DNA from: Microlunatus elymi | GTDB lineage: Bacteria; Actinomycetota; Actinomycetes; Propionibacteriales; Propionibacteriaceae | DNA: 64,000 nucleotides | Direction: 5' to 3' | Assembly: GCF_007362775.1 (NCBI RefSeq) | Contig: NZ_CP041692.1 | Span: 4,836,001 to 4,900,000 of the forward strand | In this document: positions 51,233 through 59,252 of the stretch, in pieces | Layout of the letters: the number at the start of each line of letters is the position of its first letter | Numbering within the stretch: the first letter of the stretch is position 1 | Translations under genes and position numbers: made by a program | The notes under the pieces: generated by a model | What the model was told of the DNA's origin: nothing | What the model saw: the letters and a program-made list of their open reading frames with translations, nothing else | Databases searched by the model: none

Positions 51233-52441
51233 ATGGCAACCGCAGAGACCTCTACGTCACTCAAGACCCAAGGCCAGGCACGGAATCTGGCGGCTGCCAC
51301 CGCAGCCTTCGCGATCAGCTTCTGGGCCTGGAACATGATCGCTCCGCTCGGTGTGCGCTACACCGAGCAACTGGGGCTCAGCAGCGGACAGAAGTCCTTG
51401 CTGGTGGCCATTCCGGTGCTGGTCGGCTCGCTCGGCCGGATCATCGCCGGCGGCCTGGCGGACAAACTCGGCGGCCGGCTGATGTTCACCATCCTGCTGG
51501 CCGTCTCGGCTCCGTTCGTGATCTTGGTCGCGGTGGCCGGCCAGGCGAACTCGTACGCGTTGCTGCTGGTGTTCGGCTTCTTCCTCGGCATCGCCGGCAC
51601 CACGTTCGCCGTCGGCATCCCGTTCGTCAACGCCTGGTACGACCCGGCCCGGCGTGGGATGGCCACCGGCATCTTCGGCGCGGGCATGGGCGGCACCGCA
51701 CTGTCGTCGTTCTTCACCCCGCGCTTCGTGAACTGGTTCGGCTACTTCACCACCCACGTGATCATCGCGATCGCGCTGCTGATCGGTGCCGCGCTGTGCT
51801 GGTTGGTGATGCGGAACGCGCCGACCTGGTCGCCGTCGACCCAGCCGGTAGCGCCCAAGATCATCAGCGTGCTGAAGCTCGGCGTCACCTGGCGGATGTC
51901 GTTCCTGTACGCGATCGCGTTCGGCGGATTCGTCGCCTTCTCGACCTACTTGCCGACTTATCTGAAGGACGTCTACCACTTCAGCCTGACCGAAGCAGGC
52001 ACCCGGACCGCGATCTTCTCGATCATCGCCGTCATCGCCCGGCCGATCGGCGGCACGCTGTCCGATCGGCTCGGACCTCGTACGGTGGTGGCGATCTCGC
52101 TGGCCGGCACCGCGGTGATGGCCTTGATCGCCTCGTTCGAGCCACCGCCGGACATCCTGTCCGGTGGCACTTTCGCCATCCTGGCGGCGTTCCTCGGCCT
52201 GGGTACCGGCGGCGTCTTCGCCTGGGTGGCCCGGCAGGCGCCCGCGGACAAGGTGGGCAGCGTCACCGGCGTGGTCGGCGCGGCCGGCGGGCTCGGCGGC
52301 TTCTTCCCGCCGTTGATCATGGGCGCGACCTACCAGGTCCTGCTGCCCGACTACCGCTTCGGCCTCGACCTGCTGGTGCTACTGGCCATCGGTGGCCTGA
52401 TCTTCACCCTCGTACACAAGGCCGGCCGCACCGGCCAGTGA
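51233..52441 (+). CDS. Nitrate/nitrite transporter, NarK-type MFS
   Basis: The 402-residue protein has 12 predicted membrane segments and the nitrate signatures of the NarK/NasA branch of the major facilitator superfamily: GIAGTTFAVGIPFVNAWYDP, then RRGMATGIFGAGMGGTAL, and FLGLGTGGVFAWVARQAPAD. It imports nitrate or exchanges nitrate and nitrite. It starts 4 bases after narI ends, so it belongs to the nar operon. The name narK is not given because the subgroup cannot be settled from the window. Confidence 0.92.
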   Translation: MATAETSTSLKTQGQARNLAAATAAFAISFWAWNMIAPLGVRYTEQLGLSSGQKSLLVAIPVLVGSLGRIIAGGLADKLGGRLMFTILLAVSAPFVILVAVAGQANSYALLLVFGFFLGIAGTTFAVGIPFVNAWYDPARRGMATGIFGAGMGGTALSSFFTPRFVNWFGYFTTHVIIAIALLIGAALCWLVMRNAPTWSPSTQPVAPKIISVLKLGVTWRMSFLYAIAFGGFVAFSTYLPTYLKDVYHFSLTEAGTRTAIFSIIAVIARPIGGTLSDRLGPRTVVAISLAGTAVMALIASFEPPPDILSGGTFAILAAFLGLGTGGVFAWVARQAPADKVGSVTGVVGAAGGLGGFFPPLIMGATYQVLLPDYRFGLDLLVLLAIGGLIFTLVHKAGRTGQ

Positions 52442-52480
52442 TCCCGGCCCTGCCCCGACAGCCGCGCGCAGAATCTACTC

Positions 52481-52523
52481 CCGCACCCGGTATTTCGCGT
52501 GCGCGAGTCGATTTCGGGTGCGG
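52481..52523. terminator. Stem-loop between nar operon and convergent gene
   Basis: The arms CCGCACCCG (52481-52489) and CGGGTGCGG (52515-52523) enclose a loop that itself contains TCGCGTGCGCGA, and a short T-run (TGTTTT) follows. It lies 40 bases after the narK-type gene and before the convergent mutarotase, so it could end both units. Confidence 0.55.
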
Positions 52524-52569
52524 CTGTTTTCCGACGGCGGTTTCGAGTGCGGCTGTGCTGGTGGCGGGC

Positions 52570-52899
52570 TCAGTCGACGTGGAAGACCTCGTCGGCCGGG
52601 GCCCACCACTGGCCGTCGGCGACGGTGTCCAACGGCTGCTGCATCGGGTCGGTGATCTTCCACCAGCGTTGAGTGGTTTCGTCCTCCGCCATCCTCGCCA
52701 TGTCGGCGGCGTAGTCGTCGCCGTGGTACTCCAGGTAGGCGAAGAGCAGGTTCTCCGGCTCACGCAGGAAGATCGAATAGTTCTTGATCTTGCTGGCGGC
52801 GATCTGGGCCAGCACTCCGGGCCACACCTCGGCGTGAATCCGTTTGTACTCGTCGATCTGGTCCGACTTGAGCTGGATGATCTGGGCGATGCGCTGCAC
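52570..52899 (-). CDS. L-rhamnose mutarotase family protein
   Basis: The 109-residue protein shows the family pattern QIIQLKSDQIDEYKRIHAEV, WPGVLAQIAASKIKNYSIF, LLFAYLEYHGDDYAADMARM and QRWWKITDPMQQPLD, with the conserved His and Trp-Trp residues. L-rhamnose mutarotases interconvert alpha and beta forms. No other rhamnose genes are visible, so the substrate in this organism may differ. A small gap (9 bases) separates it from the glutaredoxin-like gene on the same strand, which may be co-transcribed. Confidence 0.88.
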   Translation of the reverse strand: MQRIAQIIQLKSDQIDEYKRIHAEVWPGVLAQIAASKIKNYSIFLREPENLLFAYLEYHGDDYAADMARMAEDETTQRWWKITDPMQQPLDTVADGQWWAPADEVFHVD

Positions 52900-52908
52900 G
52901 GTTCTTGA

Positions 52909-53193
52909 TCACTTTCTCGAGGTCTCGGACAAAGCCTGGCGGAGTCGATCTTCGTCGACCCGCCAGAAGTCGTGCTGCCGACCGTCGACGAACGTCACCG
53001 GCACCTGATCGGTGAACTCGCGCTGCAACTGCGGATCGGAGTCGACGTCCACCTCGGCGTACGGCGTACCGGTCTCGGCACAAACCCTGGCAACCACGGC
53101 AACAGCGTCGGCGCAGAGATGGCAGCCGACTCGGGTGAGCAGCACCACCCGGGCGTCGCCGGCGTCGGCGAATTGGGCGGGATTGACGACCAT
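52909..53193 (-). CDS. Glutaredoxin-like protein (DUF836 type)
   Basis: The 94-residue thioredoxin-fold protein has a redox motif CHLC in LTRVGCHLCADAVAVV (Cys 25 and Cys 28), and a cis-proline in TDQVPVTFVDGRQHDFWRVD. It resembles mycoredoxin/glutaredoxin-like small proteins of actinobacteria. It could reduce mixed disulfides with mycothiol, in line with the mycothione reductase gene elsewhere in the window. The start is ATG 53193. Confidence 0.82.
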   Translation of the reverse strand: MVVNPAQFADAGDARVVLLTRVGCHLCADAVAVVARVCAETGTPYAEVDVDSDPQLQREFTDQVPVTFVDGRQHDFWRVDEDRLRQALSETSRK

Positions 53194-53316
53194 GCCGGGA
53201 GTCTTCCACAGCGCCGGGACCGCGCATCACGCCCCTCGGACCAACCGCGCGACGTGCTTCTGTCCGCCGAACCCGGGCCTACCGTTGCGAATCCCCGCGG
53301 TGCGCAACGTGATTCC

Positions 53317-53347
53317 CGAATCACTCGTTAAAGCGAATCACTGGTTA
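53317..53347 (+). promoter_or_regulatory. Direct repeat upstream of HAD gene
   Basis: Two 14-base units, CGAATCACTCGTTA (53317-53330) and CGAATCACTGGTTA (53334-53347), differ at one base and start 17 bases apart. They precede a -10-like TAGGGT (53346-53351) by zero distance, so they could bind a regulator of the HAD gene. Confidence 0.5.
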
Positions 53348-53359
53348 GGGTTGGGGACC

Positions 53360-54280
53360 ATGACGACGCCCGACGCCGGCACCGGTACGGCGGTGCCCGA
53401 CGACGGCGCCGAGCCGACGGCCGACGCCCGCCGCGACGCGCAGGCGTCGGTCGAGAAGGCGACCGCACTCTCACCGAATCTGCCGGGCCCGCTGATCCAG
53501 CCCGATCCGACGGCAGCGGCCTTCTTCGACCTGGACAACACGGTCATTCAAGGCGCGTCCTTGTTCCACCTGGCCCGAGGTCTCTACAAGCGGGGGTTCT
53601 TCCCCACCCGCGCGATCCTCAAGGGAGTCTGGCTGCAGGCCTACTTCCGCATCGTCGGCCGGGAGAACGACAACCACATGCAGCAGGCGCGGGATTCGGC
53701 GCTCAGTTTCATCGCCGGGCGCACCGTCCAGGAGGTCGCCCAGGCCGGCGAGGAGATCTACGAGGAGTCGATCCTGCCGAAGATCTGGCCGGGCACCCGG
53801 GCGTTGGTGCAGACCCACCTCGATGTCGGCCAGCAGGTCTGGGTCGTGACGGCCGCTCCGATCGAACTCGCCAGCATCATCGCGGCCCGGCTCGGGCTGA
53901 CCGGCGCGCTGGCCACGGTGCCGGAGACGATCGATGGTGTCTACACCGGCCGGCTGAAGGGCGAGTTGCTGCACGGCTCGGCCAAGGCCGAAGCGGTACG
54001 CGGTCTGGCCGCCGAGAACGGTCTGGACCTGGCCCGCTGCTTCGCCTACTCCGACTCGTACAACGACCTGCCGATGCTGTCCCTGGTCGGCCATCCGTGC
54101 GCGGTCAACCCGGACCGCCGGCTGGCCCAGCACGCGCAGGAGCTGGACTGGCAGATCCGCGAATTCCGCACCCATCGACGCGCCGTCCGGCTGGGCCTGC
54201 TCGGCGCCGGTGCCACCGGTGTCGCGGCCGGGGCGCTCGCCGCCGGCTTCGGCGTCCGCCGGATCTTCAAGCACGACTGA
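53360..54280 (+). CDS. HAD-IB family phosphatase
   Basis: The 306-residue protein has an N-terminal tail of about 50 residues, then the HAD motifs: the nucleophile in AAAFFDLDNTVIQGASLFHL, VWVVTAAPIELASIIAARL, and the acidic loop FAYSDSYNDLPMLSLVGHPC. It belongs to the HAD-IB (SerB-like) hydrolases. The C-terminal hydrophobic stretch (LGLLGAGATGVAAGALAAGF) may anchor it to the membrane. The substrate is not known; related actinobacterial proteins act on phosphoserine or lysophospholipids. The ATG at 53360 is preceded by a -10-like TAGGGT at a spacing of 8 bases. Confidence 0.85.
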   Translation: MTTPDAGTGTAVPDDGAEPTADARRDAQASVEKATALSPNLPGPLIQPDPTAAAFFDLDNTVIQGASLFHLARGLYKRGFFPTRAILKGVWLQAYFRIVGRENDNHMQQARDSALSFIAGRTVQEVAQAGEEIYEESILPKIWPGTRALVQTHLDVGQQVWVVTAAPIELASIIAARLGLTGALATVPETIDGVYTGRLKGELLHGSAKAEAVRGLAAENGLDLARCFAYSDSYNDLPMLSLVGHPCAVNPDRRLAQHAQELDWQIREFRTHRRAVRLGLLGAGATGVAAGALAAGFGVRRIFKHD

Positions 54281-54365
54281 CCGACTCCGTACCAGCGAGC
54301 TCGCTTCGATCCGAGCAGGCGCCGGAAGTCTCCTTACCGCCCGCCGAAGGCCGACCAGCAGCCGC

Positions 54366-54371
54366 TACCGT
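54366..54371 (+). promoter_or_regulatory. -10 element for leaderless start of MazG-like gene
   Basis: TACCGT lies 6 bases before GTG 54378. No Shine-Dalgarno sequence is present. Confidence 0.55.
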
Positions 54372-54377
54372 GACCGG

Positions 54378-54707
54378 GTGAACTGCGACGACTACCAGCG
54401 TGCTGCATTACGAACCGCTCGTGATCGCGATGCCCCGGACGAGTTCATGCATCTTGTCCTGGGGTTGGTCGGTGAGGCCGGCGAGATCGCCGAGAAGGTC
54501 AAGAAGCTGGTCCGGGACAAGAACAGCGACCTCGCCCAACTCGACCGCGACGACATGGCCGCCGAACTGGGCGACGTCCTCTGGTACGCGGCCGTGCTGG
54601 CCAACTACCTGGATCTGTCCCTGGACGACATCGCCGAGCGCAACATCGCCAAGCTCGCCGACCGGCAGCGCCGCGCGGTCCTCGGCGGCTCCGGCGACCA
54701 CCGCTGA
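54378..54707 (+). CDS. MazG-like nucleotide pyrophosphohydrolase
   Basis: The 109-residue protein has the all-alpha NTP-PPase pattern: NCDDYQRAALRTARDRD, then MHLVLGLVGEAGEIAEKVKK with the metal-binding E-x-x-E, then MAAELGDVLWYAAVLANYLD with the E-x-x-D pair. It hydrolyses nucleoside triphosphates or related nucleotides to monophosphate and pyrophosphate. The start is GTG 54378, which follows a -10 box directly. It is monocistronic and close to the HAD gene, with no clear shared task. Confidence 0.85.
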   Translation: MNCDDYQRAALRTARDRDAPDEFMHLVLGLVGEAGEIAEKVKKLVRDKNSDLAQLDRDDMAAELGDVLWYAAVLANYLDLSLDDIAERNIAKLADRQRRAVLGGSGDHR

Positions 54708-54827
54708 CCAGCGTCCGCCCGCTCCCGAGCGGACCCCGAGCGGACCCGAGCGGGCACCGTGAATCACCCTGGCTCAGTACGCTGTCGCTATCGAGTCGAT
54801 CTGCCCGGAGGGACAAGGAAGTTGATC

Positions 54828-54887
54828 ATGAACGGCGAGATGATCATGACCGCCGGCCTGACGGAGGTCACCGATGAGCGGCCATGA
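54828..54887 (+). CDS. Possible 19-residue leader peptide before the CDF gene
   Basis: A short frame begins at ATG 54828, has AGGAAG shortly before it, and runs MNGEMIMTAGLTEVTDERP to a TGA that overlaps the first codons of the CDF gene (start 54874). Such an overlap could couple translation. A metal-responsive leader is only a guess; the alternative is that the frame is chance. Confidence 0.3.
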   Translation: MNGEMIMTAGLTEVTDERP

Positions 54888-55788
54888 TCATGGTTCGTCG
54901 GCGACCCAGAACCGCACCCGGCTGACGATCGCGTTCATGATCACCACCGGCATCCTGCTGGTGCAGATCGTCGGTGCCGCGATCACGGGATCGCTCGCCC
55001 TACTGGTCGATGCCGGGCACATGCTCACCGACGCCGGCGGTCTCGCCATTGCTTTGCTGGCCGCAAATCTGATGCTGCGGCCGGCCACCGACCGGCGGAC
55101 CTGGGGCTTCGCCCGAGCCGAGGTGATCGCCGCCACCGCGCAGGCCGCTGTCCTCTTCGCGGTCGGACTCTTCGTCTTGGTGGAAGGGATTCAGCGGCTG
55201 TTCACACCGCCGGAGATCCCGTCCGGCAGCTTGTTGATCTTCGGCATCGTCGGGCTGATCGGCAACCTGATCTCGATCGCCGTCCTGGCCGGTGGACGGC
55301 AGGACAACTTCAACCTGCGAGCCGCCTTCCTCGAGGTGCTCAACGACGCCCTCGGCTCGGTCGGCGTGATCATTGCAGCGGTCGTGATCAACACCACCGG
55401 CTGGCAACGCGCCGACTCGGTCGCCGCGTTACTGATCGGGGTGTTGATCCTGCCGCGCGCGGTGAAGCTGCTGCGGGAGACGATCAACGTACTGATGGAG
55501 ACGACACCGCCCGGCCTCGACCTGGACGCGGTTCGGACCCACCTGCTCGGCGTCCCGCACGTCCACGAGGTCCACGACCTGCACGCTTCCCAGATCTCCT
55601 CCGGACTGCCGGTGCTGACCGCCCACATCACGGTCGACGCCGGCTGCTTCAGCGACGGGCACGCACCGCAGATCCTTGATCAACTTCAGGACTGCGTCGC
55701 CGAGCACTTCGAGGTCAGCGTCGAGCACTCGACCTTCCAGCTCGAACCGGCAACGCATCAGCAGCACGAACACGTCCCGCACGCCTGA
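54874..55788 (+). CDS. Cation diffusion facilitator (CDF) transporter
   Basis: The 304-residue protein has six membrane segments, the metal-binding site HMLTDAGGLAIALL (H-x-x-x-D) in the second, the second half of the site in FLEVLNDALGSVGVIIAAVV, and a His-rich start (MSGHDHGSS) and end (HQQHEHVPHA). It exports divalent metals such as Zn2+, Co2+ or Cd2+ in exchange for protons. The cytoplasmic C-terminal domain (about 205-295) has the CDF dimerisation fold. It ends just before a palindromic element. Confidence 0.92.
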   Translation: MSGHDHGSSATQNRTRLTIAFMITTGILLVQIVGAAITGSLALLVDAGHMLTDAGGLAIALLAANLMLRPATDRRTWGFARAEVIAATAQAAVLFAVGLFVLVEGIQRLFTPPEIPSGSLLIFGIVGLIGNLISIAVLAGGRQDNFNLRAAFLEVLNDALGSVGVIIAAVVINTTGWQRADSVAALLIGVLILPRAVKLLRETINVLMETTPPGLDLDAVRTHLLGVPHVHEVHDLHASQISSGLPVLTAHITVDAGCFSDGHAPQILDQLQDCVAEHFEVSVEHSTFQLEPATHQQHEHVPHA

Positions 55789-55796
55789 GCTACCTC

Positions 55797-55848
55797 GACT
55801 TGTCAGCGGCAGAAGGCGCTATAGCGCGCCGTAACGCTGACAAGTCGG
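55797..55848. repeat. Palindromic element between CDF and ROK genes
   Basis: CGACTTGTCAGC (55797-55808) and GCTGACAAGTCGG (55836-55848) are inverted copies, with GGCGCTATAGCGC between. It lies between two convergent genes and could act as a terminator in both directions. A second copy is inside resB. Confidence 0.85.
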
Positions 55849-55852
55849 TCGG

Positions 55853-57028
55853 TCAGCCGGCGAGGGCGCGGTCCACGGCGGCGGGGGCGAGCACCTGGCC
55901 GAGGGCGAGGGCGGCGCAACCGACGACGCCGGCGCGTTCGCCGTGGGTCAGCGGGACGATCGCCAACTCCCGGGTGGCCAGCGCGGATGCCTGTGCATAC
56001 AGGGATTCCCGCAGTCCGGCGACGTAGCTGTCGTACGCCGCGGCAAGATCACCACCGACCACGACCACCTCCGGATTGAGCAGGTTCACCGCCGCCGCCA
56101 GCACCTCGCCGGTCCGCCGACCCGCGTCCCGGGTGAGCCGCCGAGCCACCGCATCGCCGGCCACCGCCCGGGCGGCCAGATCTCGTACGTGATCGACCTG
56201 CAGTCCGGCTTCGGCGGCGTGCCGGACCAACGCCCAGCCGCCGGCCAGCGCCTCCAGGCAGCCGGTGTCGCCGCACCGGCAGGCCAGCCCCTCGGCCGCG
56301 GTGATCTTGGTGTGCCCGATCTCGCCGGCCGCGCCGAGCCGGCCTCGTACCAGCCGGCCGTCGACGACCACGCCGATGCCGATCCCGGTGGAGGCCTTGA
56401 GGAAGGTCAGATCGCGATGTTGCTCCAGATGTCCGCGCCGCTCGGACAGCGCCATCGCGTTGGCGTCGTTCTCCACGAACACCGGTGCCCGGCTCAGGTC
56501 AGCAAGGTACGGAGCCAGCGGCACCCCGTCCCAGCCGGTCATGATCGGCGAGTCGAGGCTGGCGCCGCGTTCGATGTCCACGGTTCCGGGGATGCTCAGG
56601 CCGATCGTGCGTACGGCCGCGGCCGGGCGCGCGATCTCGTCGAGCAGGTCGGTGAGGGCGCCGACCACCGCGGGCATCAGCTGATCCGGCGACACCCCGA
56701 TCTCCTGCTCCACGTCGGCGGCGGCCAGCACCGTGCCGTCAAGATCGCAGACCGCGACCTGGGTCCGGCTGCGGCCGATCGCCCCGGCCAGCACCACGCC
56801 GGCGTCACGGTTGAAGCGCAACTGACCGGGCGGGCGGCCGCCGGTCGACACGCTCGGTTCGTCGTCGGCTTCCACCAGCAGACCGGATCGCAGCAGTGCG
56901 GCCACCCGGGCCGCCACCGCCGTACGCGACAGCCCGGTCAGCCGACCGAGGTCGGATCGTGTGGTTGCCCCCTCGCGGACCAGCGCGAGCACGTCGCCGG
57001 CAGTCGATGGGCCCTGGATGCTGGCCAT
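55853..57028 (-). CDS. ROK family transcriptional regulator
   Basis: The 391-residue protein has an N-terminal winged helix-turn-helix (about 10-60; TTRSDLGRLTGLSRTAVAAR) and a ROK sugar-kinase-like domain with ATP-binding loops (VVLAGAIGRSRTQVAVCDLD, and TFLKASTGIGIGVVVDGRL), and the zinc motif CRCGDTGCLEALAG. It is of the repressor type with a ligand-binding kinase fold. It is divergent from the 6-phosphogluconate dehydratase gene and an inverted repeat lies between them, so control of gluconate or sugar use by the Entner-Doudoroff route is likely. ATG 57028 was chosen; GTG 57052, GTG 57046 and TTG 57061 are also in frame. Confidence 0.9.
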   Translation of the reverse strand: MASIQGPSTAGDVLALVREGATTRSDLGRLTGLSRTAVAARVAALLRSGLLVEADDEPSVSTGGRPPGQLRFNRDAGVVLAGAIGRSRTQVAVCDLDGTVLAAADVEQEIGVSPDQLMPAVVGALTDLLDEIARPAAAVRTIGLSIPGTVDIERGASLDSPIMTGWDGVPLAPYLADLSRAPVFVENDANAMALSERRGHLEQHRDLTFLKASTGIGIGVVVDGRLVRGRLGAAGEIGHTKITAAEGLACRCGDTGCLEALAGGWALVRHAAEAGLQVDHVRDLAARAVAGDAVARRLTRDAGRRTGEVLAAAVNLLNPEVVVVGGDLAAAYDSYVAGLRESLYAQASALATRELAIVPLTHGERAGVVGCAALALGQVLAPAAVDRALAG

Positions 57029-57098
57029 GGCTCGGAATTCAAGCACGACCACGTCCCTCAAGCACTACCGGGATCGGGACGTGAAACCGCCAAACCTT

Positions 57099-57130
57099 CA
57101 TACTTTTGTCGTCCCAAATACGGAAGTATG
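57099..57130. promoter_or_regulatory. Inverted repeat operator candidate in the ROK-edd divergent region
   Basis: CATACTT (57099-57105) and AAGTATG (57124-57130) are perfect inverted copies, 18 bases apart, in an unusually AT-rich stretch. It lies directly upstream of the edd -35 element, where a ROK repressor could act on both genes. Confidence 0.6.
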
Positions 57131-57132
57131 TA

Positions 57133-57161
57133 TTGCCAAGAGACACAAGTGGCTCTAGCGT
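57133..57161 (+). promoter_or_regulatory. Sigma-70-like promoter of edd
   Basis: TTGCCA (57133-57138) and TAGCGT (57156-57161) are spaced by 17 bases, and edd starts 43 bases downstream at 57204. Confidence 0.6.
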
Positions 57162-57203
57162 GTTGCCCTCGCCCAGCTTTGAGCTCCAGTCTGCGAGGTC
57201 CCA

Positions 57204-59252
57204 ATGACCAGCTCCGTCCACCACCCCGTCCTGGCCGCAGTGACGCAACGCGTCATCGATCGAAGCCGCCTCGAGCGGTCTGCCTACCTGGATCGGATCG
57301 ATCGGGCAGCCGACCGGGAACCGGCCCGGGCTCGGCTCGCCTGCGCCAACCTCGCCCACGGTTTCGCCGCCGCGGGCCCCGCGGACAAGGAGGCGCTGCG
57401 CGCGACGATGAAGCCCAACGTCGCCATCGTCTCGGCCTACAACGACATGCTGTCGGCCCATCAGCCGTTCGAGACGTACCCGGCCCGGCTGAAGAAGCAG
57501 GTGCTGCGCTCGGGCGGGATCGCGCAGTTCGCCGGCGGCGTACCGGCGATGTGCGACGGCATCACCCAGGGCCGCGACGGCATGCAACTGTCTCTGTTCA
57601 GCCGGGACGTGATCGCGATGTCGACCGCGATTGCGCTGTCTCACGACATGTTTGACGCGGCGCTGATGCTCGGTGTCTGTGACAAGATCGTCCCCGGGTT
57701 GCTGATCGGGGCACTGTCCTTCGGCCACCTGCCGACGATCTTTGTTCCGGCCGGGCCGATGACCTCCGGGCTGCCGAATTCGGAGAAGTCCCGGATCCGG
57801 CAGGCGTACGCGGCCGGTGAGGTGGGCCGGGAGGAGTTGCTGGCCGCCGAGGCGGCCTCGTACCACTCCGCCGGCACCTGCACCTTCTACGGCACGGCTA
57901 ACTCCAACCAGCTGCTGATGGAGGTGCTCGGGCTGCATCTGCCGGGCTCGAGTTTCGTCAACCCCGGTACGCCGTTGCGGGACGCGTTCACCGACGCGGC
58001 CGCGGCCAGGTCGGTGGCGATCAGCGGGCTCGCTCGACGAGGGGCAGACGGCTCAGCCGCCAACGAGTTCACTCCGATCGGCCGGGTGGTGGACGAGAAG
58101 TCGATCATGAACGCGGCGGTTGCGCTGCTGGCCACCGGCGGTTCCACCAACCACACCGTGCATCTGGTCGCCATCGCCCGCGCGGCCGGCATCACGCTGA
58201 CCTGGGACGACCTGTCCGAGCTGTCCGAGATCGTGCCGCTGCTGGCCCGCGTCTACCCCAACGGCGCGGCCGACGTGAACCACTTCCACGCGGCCGGCGG
58301 GCTCGCGTTCACCATCGGCACGTTGCTCGACGCCGGACTGCTGCACGAGGACGTGCAGACCGTGGCCGGACCGGGGCTGCGCCGCTACACCCGCGAGGCT
58401 CGGCTGATCGACGGCCGGCTGGCCTATCTCGACGGCCCGGCCGAGAGCCACGATCGCGACGTGCTGCGCGGGGTGGACGATCCGTTCGCCGCCGACGGCG
58501 GATTGAAGATGCTGTCCGGCAACCTGGGTCGGGCCGTGATCAAGACGTCCGCGGTCGCCGACCGGCAGCGGACGATCACCGCACCGGCGCGAGTCTTCGA
58601 CGATCAGGCGCAATTCCTGGCCGCGTTCGAGGCCGGCGAGCTGACCGGCGATCTGGTAGCCGCGATCCGATTCCAGGGACCGGCCGCCAACGGCATGCCC
58701 GAGTTGCACAAGCTCACCCCGCCGTTGGGCGTGCTGCAGGATCGCGGACAGCGGGTCGCGCTGGTCACCGACGGCCGGATGTCCGGCGCCTCCGGCAAGA
58801 TCCCGGCGGCAATCCACCTGACCCCGGAGGCCTCGGCCGGCGGCGCCCTGGCGCGGCTGCGGGACGGCGACCTGGTCACCCTGAACTCGCTCACCGGGCG
58901 GCTCGAGGTGCACGTGTCGGACGACAAGCTCGCCGCCCGCACCCCGGCCGTGGCACCCGCTGCCGAGGTGTACGGCACCGGCCGCGAGCTGTTCGGCGCA
59001 TTTCGTGCCCAGGTCGGCCCGGCCGACACCGGCGCCAGCGTCCTGTTCGCGAGCTCCGCCAGGGCGGATGCCACCGGAGGAGAGGTAAGAACGTCCGGCT
59101 GGATCGACTCAACCCCGGAATTTCAGCCCGTCCGGGCGATCCAGCCCGACGTTCTTGCCACTGTCCGGCCGGTCCCCGGGGCGGATGAACCCCGTCTCAT
59201 AGGCCAGCACGATGGCTTGGATGCGGTCGCGAACCCCGAGCTTGGACAGTAG
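57204..59252 (+). CDS. edd: Phosphogluconate dehydratase with extended C-terminus
   Basis: The protein converts 6-phosphogluconate to 2-keto-3-deoxy-6-phosphogluconate (Entner-Doudoroff pathway). It keeps the iron-sulfur cysteines in [25 protein letters not shown] and [16 protein letters not shown], and the typical [20 protein letters not shown]. It has 682 residues, while E. coli Edd has about 603. The usual end lies near residue 620 (after [10 protein letters not shown]); the last 60 residues are unlike the family and overlap the convergent response regulator gene by 144 bases. This looks like loss of the normal stop codon. Confidence 0.92.
   Translation: MTSSVHHPVLAAVTQRVIDRSRLERSAYLDRIDRAADREPARARLACANLAHGFAAAGPADKEALRATMKPNVAIVSAYNDMLSAHQPFETYPARLKKQVLRSGGIAQFAGGVPAMCDGITQGRDGMQLSLFSRDVIAMSTAIALSHDMFDAALMLGVCDKIVPGLLIGALSFGHLPTIFVPAGPMTSGLPNSEKSRIRQAYAAGEVGREELLAAEAASYHSAGTCTFYGTANSNQLLMEVLGLHLPGSSFVNPGTPLRDAFTDAAAARSVAISGLARRGADGSAANEFTPIGRVVDEKSIMNAAVALLATGGSTNHTVHLVAIARAAGITLTWDDLSELSEIVPLLARVYPNGAADVNHFHAAGGLAFTIGTLLDAGLLHEDVQTVAGPGLRRYTREARLIDGRLAYLDGPAESHDRDVLRGVDDPFAADGGLKMLSGNLGRAVIKTSAVADRQRTITAPARVFDDQAQFLAAFEAGELTGDLVAAIRFQGPAANGMPELHKLTPPLGVLQDRGQRVALVTDGRMSGASGKIPAAIHLTPEASAGGALARLRDGDLVTLNSLTGRLEVHVSDDKLAARTPAVAPAAEVYGTGRELFGAFRAQVGPADTGASVLFASSARADATGGEVRTSGWIDSTPEFQPVRAIQPDVLATVRPVPGADEPRLIGQHDGLDAVANPELGQ

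Noticed and set aside
44369-54897. Recurring GATCATGGTTCG string near several gene starts (44369, 54887; similar at 38908 and 22245)
   Set aside because: The GATC-rich composition of the genome makes such strings frequent, and orientation relative to the start codon is not constant.
55800-56027. Open frame of 75 codons after the CDF gene
   Set aside because: Its first part is the palindromic element and the rest is antisense to the ROK gene.
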